NCBI GenBank assembly: GCA_902783885.1
Contig: CACZSQ010000090.1
Location: 1-54,931, forward strand
Length of the DNA stretch: 54,931 nucleotides
DNA from: an uncultured Bacteroidales bacterium
GTDB lineage: Bacteria > Bacteroidota > Bacteroidia > Bacteroidales > Bacteroidaceae
Direction of reading: 5' to 3'
Under the pieces are notes generated by a model. It ran no database searches. It saw only the letters and a program-made list of their open reading frames with translations, and had not been told where the DNA came from. Shown here one piece after another: positions 49,409 through 54,931 of the stretch. The number at the start of each line of letters is the position of its first letter. Within the stretch, counting starts at the first letter, position 1. The position numbers and the translations under genes were made by a program.

Positions 49409-50380
49409 CTATAGAGACAAATCCAGAACGATAGGCAGATGGTCGCTGATGCCGCCGTGGTAAGTAGGACCACGATACGTGCGGCGAGGCATCTGACCAT
49501 CATAGGTTTTGTTCTCCTCCAAGAGCCAGGGATAGCTGACGGGATGGGCCGGAGCGTCCGTCGCTAAGGAGGATGACACGAGGATATGGTCTATCCATTG
49601 CCAAAGGCCCTGATAGCAATAAGTGCCCTGTGCTTTCACATCGTCCGTCATGCGAAGCGGAGCACGCCGAAAGACACGGTCGTGGCGGTCAGCATTGAAA
49701 TCGCCCATCAGCACCACGCGCGGCACCTCCCTTCCCGTCCTTTTCCGACTTGACAGAATCGAATCAACAGTTGTCCACAGCACATCAGCTGCCAGACGGC
49801 GGTTCCGGTCACCCTCGTACCCGCCAGCGCGGCTTGGCAGGTGAGCCACCAGAACGTGCAACGTATCCAAGCCCTCAGCCGCCAATGCCAACCCTTTGGC
49901 ATAGAGGATATCACGTGTGGGGTGTAAGCCGTGTTCGCGACTGGGAACGCGGATGCTGCGGTGCTCCAGCAGCCGGAAGCGTGCTGGCTGATAGAGCAGA
50001 GCCACGTCGATGCCACGCGCATCCTCGCAACGCGTCATCACATAGTCATAGTTCATGTGCCTGAGCAGGCTCCGTCGGCACAACGTCGTGAGCACGCTGT
50101 CATTCTCCACCTCGCACAACCCGATGAGGTCAGGAATACCCCCATCCTCAGTCACGGCAGCAATGACCTTGGCCAGTTCCGTCATCTTGTGCCAGTAGCG
50201 ATAGGAAGTCCAATGGTACTCGCCCTGCGGCAGGAAGTCCTCGTCACGGAAACCCTCGTCGTGCACCGTGTCGAACAGGTTCTCTACGTTCCACGACATC
50301 ACCCGCAACGGGTGCCCTGAGTGCACACCCGCAGCACAGAGCAGCAGTATCAGAAAAAGAGGCACAATCCTTCGCATCAT
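49409..50380 (-). CDS. Endonuclease/exonuclease/phosphatase-family secreted protein
   Basis: A 323-residue protein with an N-terminal signal peptide (RIVPLFLILLLCAAGVHS) and the DNase I-like fold: RVMSWNVENLFDTVHDEGF (metal-binding Asn and Glu), GLCEVENDSVL, DVALLYQPARF, VLMGDFNADRHD and the final GISDHLPIVLDL. Secreted members may be nucleases or phosphatases; the substrate is unknown. ATG 50380 is preferred because a -7 box (50404-50411) lies in the longer frame. It converges with the thioesterase gene, 8 bp apart. Confidence 0.88.
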   Translation of the reverse strand: MMRRIVPLFLILLLCAAGVHSGHPLRVMSWNVENLFDTVHDEGFRDEDFLPQGEYHWTSYRYWHKMTELAKVIAAVTEDGGIPDLIGLCEVENDSVLTTLCRRSLLRHMNYDYVMTRCEDARGIDVALLYQPARFRLLEHRSIRVPSREHGLHPTRDILYAKGLALAAEGLDTLHVLVAHLPSRAGGYEGDRNRRLAADVLWTTVDSILSSRKRTGREVPRVVLMGDFNADRHDRVFRRAPLRMTDDVKAQGTYCYQGLWQWIDHILVSSSLATDAPAHPVSYPWLLEENKTYDGQMPRRTYRGPTYHGGISDHLPIVLDLSL

Positions 50381-50403
50381 CTTATCTCTTTTCGTTTCAG
50401 CGG

Positions 50404-50411
50404 CAAAGGTA
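50404..50411 (-). promoter_or_regulatory. Promoter -7 box for the EEP-family gene
   Basis: TACCTTTG on the minus strand, 24 bp before ATG 50380. It lies 4 bp from the palindromic element at 50415-50502, which thus occupies the -33 region and upstream sequence. Confidence 0.65.
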
Positions 50412-50414
50412 CAA

Positions 50415-50502
50415 AAATAAAGCAAGTTGTTTTACCTCCGAAGATGCGACTGCTTTGCCCATAAAGGCAAGGTCTTCCAAGGTGAAACAACTTGTTTTAC
50501 TT
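50415..50502. repeat. 88-nt composite palindromic element, copy B
   Basis: The right arm contains AACAACTTGTTTTACTT as in copy A (20265-20352); the left arm is AAGCAAGTTGTTTTACCT with several changes. Total length equals copy A. The spacer between the arms is unrelated to that of copy A. Confidence 0.8.
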
Positions 50503-50525
50503 CTTACTGCACAAGCAAGAGATGG

Positions 50526-50954
50526 CTAAGCTAAACCTGAGAGGTCGCTTTCGCTAATGCTCTTGAGGTTGTTGGCTGTTATGACAGAGGCTGCTTTCCC
50601 GTTGTCATCGGTGCGGAAGACGAGGATGCCCTTGCCGCGGAGCAGGAAGCTGTACATGTAGGCGATGCTGATGCCGGCCTCGCTGAAGGTCTTCACGGCA
50701 TCGGCAGCACGACCGGGCTGGTCGTCAATCTCGATGGCAAAGACATCGCTGAGGGCCACGGCGACATTAGCCTTCTTGAGTTCCTCGCAAGCGCGCATGG
50801 GCTCGCTGCAGATGAGGCGATAGATGCCGTACTCTGCCGTGTCGGCAATGGTGGAAGCAATAATCTGGATGCCAGCCTGCTTCAGGGCTTCAAGAACCTT
50901 GATGAGTGTGCCTGAACGGTTCTCGATGAAGATGGATAGTTGATGGACAGTCAT
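50526..50954 (-). CDS. ACT-domain protein (tandem ACT)
   Basis: A 142-residue cytosolic protein made of two ACT domains: VHQLSIFIENRSGTLIKVLE (1-70) and VFAIEIDDQPGRAADAVKTF (71-142). Such stand-alone proteins are thought to bind amino acids and regulate partner enzymes. It lies 30 bp downstream of a phenylacetate-CoA ligase gene on the same strand. This pairing is common in Bacteroidota and suggests control by aromatic amino acids, which is inference. Confidence 0.88.
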   Translation of the reverse strand: MTVHQLSIFIENRSGTLIKVLEALKQAGIQIIASTIADTAEYGIYRLICSEPMRACEELKKANVAVALSDVFAIEIDDQPGRAADAVKTFSEAGISIAYMYSFLLRGKGILVFRTDDNGKAASVITANNLKSISESDLSGLA

Positions 50955-50984
50955 GACTGTATAATGAAAAGTGAAAAATGAGCG

Positions 50985-52361
50985 TTATTCAAACACTTTG
51001 CGCTTATCGACGACGCGGACGGCTTTGCCCTCGCTGACGGGGAGCGTGCCTTTCGCTACGATGCGCACGATGGGCTTCAGCAGAATCTCGTCACCCAGAC
51101 GATGGCGGAGTTCCTGTTCCAGACCTTTCAGTTTACCGTAGTCATCGGTGGCCTCGTTGAGTTCCACTTCGACAATCATCTGGTCGTTGTTGTCCTCGGT
51201 GACAAGCGTGATCAGGTAGTTCGTGCCCACTTCGGGGAACTGCATCAGAATCTTCTCAATCTGAATGGGGAAGATGTTCACGCCACGCAGCACGATCATG
51301 TCGTCGGAACGGCCACGCATACGGTCGAGGCGGATGTGGTTGCGCCCGCAGGGGCAGGTGCGACCAAGAACGCGTGTGAGGTCACGTGTGCGGTAGCGCA
51401 GCAGTGGCATAGCCTCGCGGCAGAGGGTGGTGAGCACAAGTTCGCCAATCTCGCCGTCGGGCACGGGTTCGAGCGTCTCAGGGTCAACAATCTCGACGAT
51501 GTAGTAGTCTTCCCAGAAGTGGAGGCCGTTCTGCTCGGGGCACTCGAAGCCCACCCCAGGTCCGCACATCTCACTCATGCCGAAGGAGTTGTAGGCTTTC
51601 ACGCCCATCATCTGCTCGATGCGTTTACGCTGTTCCTCGCTGTGAGGCTCGGCACCGATGGCCAGCACTTTCAGTTTCGTGTCACGACGCGGATCCACGC
51701 CCTCCTGCTGCATCACCTCATAGAGGCGCGTGACGTAGCTGGGGATGGCATGAATAGCCGTAGTACCGAAGTCCTTGATGAACTTAATCTGACGCAGCGA
51801 GTTGCCTGCTGCCGCCGGCACAGTGAGCATCCCCAACCGCTCGGCACCATACTGGAAGCCGAGACCGCCCGTGAACATACCATAGCCGCTGGAGTTCTGG
51901 AAGACATCGTCGGGGCGCAGACCCACCATCCACAGGTTACGTGCCACCTGATTGGCCCACTCGTCCAAGTCCTTCTGCGTGTGCAGGATGACGGTGGGAT
52001 TACCCGTGGTGCCGCTGCTTGAGTGCAGGCGTACGCAGTCGCGGAGGGGCACGCAGGACATACCGAAGGGATAGGTGTCGCGCAGGTCCTGCTTCGTGGT
52101 GAAGGGCAGCTTGCGCACATCGGCCAGCGACTTGATGTCATCGGGGGTGATGCCCATCTCGGCAAACTTCTTGCGGTAGAACTCATTGTTCATGCAATGG
52201 CGCACGGTCTGCTGCAGGCGTTCCAGCTGCAAGGCCTCTATCTCTGCGCGGGAGAGCGTCTCTACTTCAGGATTGAAGAAAGCAGACTCTCCCCCCTGCC
52301 CCTCCCTTGAAGGGCGGGGAGTAGAATGAACTAGAGCGGATGAATTTGTTTCTTTGCTCAT
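50985..52361 (-). CDS. Phenylacetate--CoA ligase, copy 1
   Basis: A 458-residue adenylate-forming enzyme that activates phenylacetate or related aryl acids with ATP and CoA. Motifs: RLHSSSGTTGNPTVILHTQK (AMP-binding loop), NSFGMSEMCGPGVGFEC, GEIGELVLTTLCREAMPLLR, YRTRDLTRVLG and the C-terminal MIVLRGVNIFPIQIEKIL with the catalytic lysine region VSEGKAVRV. The N-terminus carries about 13 residues (TPRPSREGQGGES) encoded by a GC-rich palindrome at 52287-52322. In gut anaerobes these enzymes usually work with indolepyruvate oxidoreductase in aromatic amino acid metabolism. Confidence 0.93.
   Translation of the reverse strand: MSKETNSSALVHSTPRPSREGQGGESAFFNPEVETLSRAEIEALQLERLQQTVRHCMNNEFYRKKFAEMGITPDDIKSLADVRKLPFTTKQDLRDTYPFGMSCVPLRDCVRLHSSSGTTGNPTVILHTQKDLDEWANQVARNLWMVGLRPDDVFQNSSGYGMFTGGLGFQYGAERLGMLTVPAAAGNSLRQIKFIKDFGTTAIHAIPSYVTRLYEVMQQEGVDPRRDTKLKVLAIGAEPHSEEQRKRIEQMMGVKAYNSFGMSEMCGPGVGFECPEQNGLHFWEDYYIVEIVDPETLEPVPDGEIGELVLTTLCREAMPLLRYRTRDLTRVLGRTCPCGRNHIRLDRMRGRSDDMIVLRGVNIFPIQIEKILMQFPEVGTNYLITLVTEDNNDQMIVEVELNEATDDYGKLKGLEQELRHRLGDEILLKPIVRIVAKGTLPVSEGKAVRVVDKRKVFE
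52287..52322. repeat. GC-rich palindromic mini-repeat in frame near the paaK N-terminus
   Basis: On the minus strand it reads ACTCCCCGCCCTTCAAGGG then AGGGGCAGGGGGGAGAG. It matches 883-912 and 11001-11033 but is read in a different frame from ddl, giving RPSREGQGGE. It lies before the conserved ligase fold begins. Confidence 0.85.
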
Positions 52362-52391
52362 TATGTTAAACTATTACCTATTTATTACGAT

Positions 52392-53699
52392 CTACAATTT
52401 ACGTTTATCTATTACGTGTGCGCTCTTGCCCTGGCTGCGCTCGATGGTGTTGGGGGCTTTGAGCTGCACCTTGGCGGCGATGCTGAGGACACTCTTGAGT
52501 TTGGCGGCGAGCTTCTTCTCGAGCTGATCCACGGCGGCCGGGGTGTCGAAGACCCCTGTGAAGAACTCCTGACGAATCTCCACCTGCACCTGCAGCGTGT
52601 CGAGGTTGTTGACGCGATCGACAACCAGCATATAGCGCGGCGCAAACTCGGGCATCGACAGCACGACACTCTCCACCTGCGACGGGAAGACATTGATACC
52701 ACGGATGATGAGCATATCGTCCGAGCGGCCCTCGATGCGGCCCATGCGCACACTCGTGCGACCGCAGTCGCAGGTGCCGGGCATCAGCGAACAGAGGTCG
52801 CGGGTGCGGTAGCGCAGCACGGGCATACCCTCCTTCGTGAGCGTGGTGAACACCAGTTCGCCCGTCTGTCCGGCAGGCAGGGGCTCCAACGTGGTGGGAT
52901 TGATGATTTCGGGATAGAAGTGGTCCTCGCAGATGTGGGAACCGTGCTGTATCTGGCACTCGTAGCTGACGCTCGGTCCCATGACCTCAGACAGGCCATA
53001 AATGTTATAGCCCTTCAGGCCCAGGCGCTCCTCTATCTCCTTACGCATGTTCTCAGTCCAGGGCTCAGCGCCGAAAGCTCCCACGCGCAGTTTGATATCC
53101 TCCTTGCGGATGCCCAGTTTGTCCATCGTCTCAGCCAGATAGAGGGCATAGGACGGTGTGCAGGCAAGGCCTGTGATGCCGAGGTCACGGATGAGCTTCA
53201 GGTGCTTCTCCGTGTTGCCCGTTCCGGCAGGAATGACAGAGGCTCCGAGGTGCTCCACGCCATAGTGTGCACCCAGACCGCCCGTGAAGAGGCCGTAGCC
53301 GTAGGCCACGGAAAAGATGTCGTTGCGGGTGACGCCATAGGCCGTGAGACAGCGAGCCATGCACTCGCTCCACACGCCGATGTCCTTGCGCGTATAGCCC
53401 ACAATGGTGGGATTGCCCGTGGTGCCGCTGCTGGCGTGAACACGGATAATCTCGCTCTGGGGCGCAGCCTGCAGACCAAAGGGATAGTTGTCGCGCAGGT
53501 CCTTCTTAGTGGTGAAGGGCAGCTTCTTGATATCCTCGATGGTCTGGATGTCATCGGGACGGATGTCCAGCTCCTGCAACTTGTTGCGGTAGAAAGGGAC
53601 ATTGTGATAGACGTACTCCACGATTTTGTGGAGTCGTTTTCCTTGGAGCGCGCTCATCTCATCGCGGCTCATACATTCCTTGTTAGGATTCCAAATCAT
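52392..53699 (-). CDS. Phenylacetate--CoA ligase, copy 2
   Basis: A 435-residue paralogue of the preceding ligase: IRVHASSGTTGNPTIVGYTR, YNIYGLSEVMGPSVSYEC, GQTGELVFTTLTKEGMPVLR, YRTRDLCSLMPG, MLIIRGINVFPSQVESVVL and the terminal RSQGKSAHVIDKRKL. ATG 53699 is chosen because a TACTTTTG box at 53735-53742 overlaps the longer frame. It lacks the N-terminal repeat insert seen in copy 1. The two copies lie 30 bp apart in one operon with the ACT protein; they may activate different aryl acids. Confidence 0.93.
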   Translation of the reverse strand: MIWNPNKECMSRDEMSALQGKRLHKIVEYVYHNVPFYRNKLQELDIRPDDIQTIEDIKKLPFTTKKDLRDNYPFGLQAAPQSEIIRVHASSGTTGNPTIVGYTRKDIGVWSECMARCLTAYGVTRNDIFSVAYGYGLFTGGLGAHYGVEHLGASVIPAGTGNTEKHLKLIRDLGITGLACTPSYALYLAETMDKLGIRKEDIKLRVGAFGAEPWTENMRKEIEERLGLKGYNIYGLSEVMGPSVSYECQIQHGSHICEDHFYPEIINPTTLEPLPAGQTGELVFTTLTKEGMPVLRYRTRDLCSLMPGTCDCGRTSVRMGRIEGRSDDMLIIRGINVFPSQVESVVLSMPEFAPRYMLVVDRVNNLDTLQVQVEIRQEFFTGVFDTPAAVDQLEKKLAAKLKSVLSIAAKVQLKAPNTIERSQGKSAHVIDKRKL

Positions 53700-53734
53700 T
53701 TTGTTTAATGTGTTGATAAAAGGTAAATCCCGCA

Positions 53735-53742
53735 CAAAAGTA
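53735..53742 (-). promoter_or_regulatory. Promoter -7 box for the paaK-paaK-ACT operon
   Basis: TACTTTTG on the minus strand, 35 bp before ATG 53699. Confidence 0.7.
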
Positions 53743-53850
53743 CAACAAAATCCCCGTTCCTGCGCAAAAAGAAAAGAAAAGATTCACGAAAGATTCAAAA
53801 ATAGACCGAATTTATGATGCGGAAGGGAGAAATCCTTTGCCTGAAAGGAT

Positions 53851-53895
53851 AAAAACAAGCGCCCTGCGGCAACTCCGTAGAGAAGCGGCAGGGCG
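53851..53895 (-). terminator. Terminator after the right-edge symporter gene
   Basis: On the minus strand GCCCTGC pairs with GCAGGGC (53888-53894 and 53861-53867), followed by a T-rich stretch (TTGTTTTTATCC). Confidence 0.7.
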
Positions 53896-53918
53896 GCAGA
53901 TGAGATCAGACCTTATAC

Positions 53919-54931
53919 TTATTTGTAGCAGGCAAACATCTTATCGACATCGGCACGGGGCATCTTGCGCGTGAACAGGCTGACAAGCCACACGATGGGG
54001 AAGCCGCCGAGCATGGCAATGGCACCGCAGTTGATGGGGTTGATGGGGTTGCCGGCCAACATGTTGACGACCGTCAGGCCTACGCCCCAGATGAAGCAGG
54101 CCCACACGGCTGCGGGAGTGACTCCGCGCCAATAGAGGCCAAGCATGAAGGGTGCCAGGAAGGCGCCGGCGAGTGCTCCCCACGAGATGCCCATGAGCTG
54201 GGCGATGAAGGTGGGGGGATTCAAGGCTATCATCAGGGAGATGACGATGAAGAAGACGATGAGGACGCGCATGACCACGACCTTGCGACGCTCCACCTTC
54301 TCCGACACGGTGTCGTCGATGGTGCCTTCCTCCACCTCGCCGGGCAGCGCTTTCTTATCGCGATAGATGAGGTCGAGTGTCATGGTACTGGAACTCGTGA
54401 GCACGAGGGATGCCAACGTGCTCATGGATGCTGAGAGCACCAGCAGCACCACGAGGGCGATGAGGGCGTCGGGCAGCGTGACGAGCATCGAGGGCACAAT
54501 GGAGTCGAAAGCGATCTTTCCGTTGGCAACTACGGGTTCATAGAGGCGTCCGAAGCCGCCGAGGAAATAGCATCCGCCAGCCACGATGAAGGCGAAGATG
54601 GTGGAGATGATGGTGCCGCGGCGGATAGCGCTCTCGTCGGTAATCGAATAGAACTTGCCCACCATCTGCGGCAGACCCATCGTGCCCAGGGAAGTCAGGA
54701 TGACCACGCCCAGCAGGCCCCACGGGTCGGGACCGAACCACGAGGCAAAGCCTCCGTTCACCATCGGGTCGGCGTCGGAGGGCAACTGCGACAGCTTGCC
54801 GACGGCCTCCGTCAGGCCGCCCTGTGCGGCAATCACGGCTGCTATGACGGTGACGATGCCGAAGAGCATGATGATGCCCTGGATGAAGTCGTTCATGGCC
54901 GTGGCCTTGTAGCCGCCGAAGATGACATAGA
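53919..54931 (-). CDS. Sodium:solute symporter, C-terminal part (cut by window edge)
   Basis: The frame is open from the right edge to a TAA at 53919, 337 codons. The edge residues YVIFGGYKATAMNDFIQG are the characteristic helix-loop of sodium:solute symporters, so the gene continues beyond the window; the internal ATG at 54896 is not the start. Several helices follow, with YSITDESAIRRGTIIST, SASMSTLASLVLTSSSTMTL and GISWGALAGAFLAPFMLGLY. The overall pattern is close to the PutP/PanF branch. The substrate cannot be told. It is not part of the sialic acid cluster. Confidence 0.9.
   Translation of the reverse strand, partial: YVIFGGYKATAMNDFIQGIIMLFGIVTVIAAVIAAQGGLTEAVGKLSQLPSDADPMVNGGFASWFGPDPWGLLGVVILTSLGTMGLPQMVGKFYSITDESAIRRGTIISTIFAFIVAGGCYFLGGFGRLYEPVVANGKIAFDSIVPSMLVTLPDALIALVVLLVLSASMSTLASLVLTSSSTMTLDLIYRDKKALPGEVEEGTIDDTVSEKVERRKVVVMRVLIVFFIVISLMIALNPPTFIAQLMGISWGALAGAFLAPFMLGLYWRGVTPAAVWACFIWGVGLTVVNMLAGNPINPINCGAIAMLGGFPIVWLVSLFTRKMPRADVDKMFACYK

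Noticed and set aside
52416-53708. 430-codon open frame on the plus strand opposite paaK copy 2
   Set aside because: The minus strand encodes an unmistakable phenylacetate-CoA ligase. The plus-strand frame has no promoter or recognisable domain and reflects codon bias of the true gene. The 306-codon frame at 51102-52022 and the 288-codon frame at 36449-37315 were rejected likewise.

Overview
The window looks like chromosomal DNA of a Bacteroidales bacterium, most likely Prevotella or a close relative. At least twenty genes are preceded by the Bacteroidota promoter -7 box (TAnnTTTG), often with a TTG about 20 bases upstream. Shine-Dalgarno sequences are rare. The gene content also fits: a NigD-like lipoprotein, a NanM-type mutarotase fused to a sodium symporter, AGE-type epimerase sialate catabolism, an anaerobic sulfatase-maturase-like radical SAM enzyme, a T9SS-like C-terminal domain and paired PaaK ligases. 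No rRNA, CRISPR array, prophage or transposase gene was seen; there is one tRNA.

Layout. 1-4.8 kb: a TldD/PmbA-family gene cut by the left edge, proA, a GH43 glycosidase and tRNA-Arg(CCG). 4.9-9.2 kb: a beta-helix lipoprotein, asnA, efp and rpmH. 9.2-15.1 kb: a tightly packed envelope operon (PASTA protein, RluD-type pseudouridine synthase, ddl, PlsC-like acyltransferase, NigD-like lipoprotein, glycosyltransferase). 15.1-32.5 kb: a lipooligosaccharide or surface-glycan cluster of mixed strand and mostly AT-richer sequence, with an aminotransferase, eight further glycosyltransferases, LicD, an LpxL-like acyltransferase, a pyruvyltransferase, an MsbA-like exporter and two LtaS-fold transferases. 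32.6-34.4 kb: a histidine-kinase-like protein without its phospho-acceptor histidine, and a TIGR04076 protein. 34.4-40.3 kb: a sialic acid operon (nanA, NanM-symporter fusion, AGE epimerase). 40.3-42.9 kb: a preQ1-riboswitch operon (queuosine precursor transporter, queC, RNase Z). 43-47.5 kb: small secreted proteins and two ECF sigma-factor modules. 47.7-54.9 kb: radical SAM maturase, hotdog thioesterase, EEP-family protein, ACT protein, two phenylacetate-CoA ligases and a symporter cut by the right edge.

The most unusual signal is repeats. A GxxExxY gene inside the sialic acid operon is flanked exactly by inverted repeats of about 42 bp that overlap its start and stop codons. About 3 kb away in the same operon lies a 110-bp element with the same ends and a remnant of the gene's N-terminal coding sequence, so it looks like an internally deleted, MITE-like derivative. 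Several other short palindromic or tandem repeat families are scattered through the window, and at least seven of them sit in frame within, or at the start of, conserved genes (tldD-like gene, proA, ddl, the PlsC-like gene, the NanM-symporter gene twice, the radical SAM gene and paaK).

Functional calls rest on reading motifs by eye. Repeat relationships were read directly from the sequence. No database search was run.
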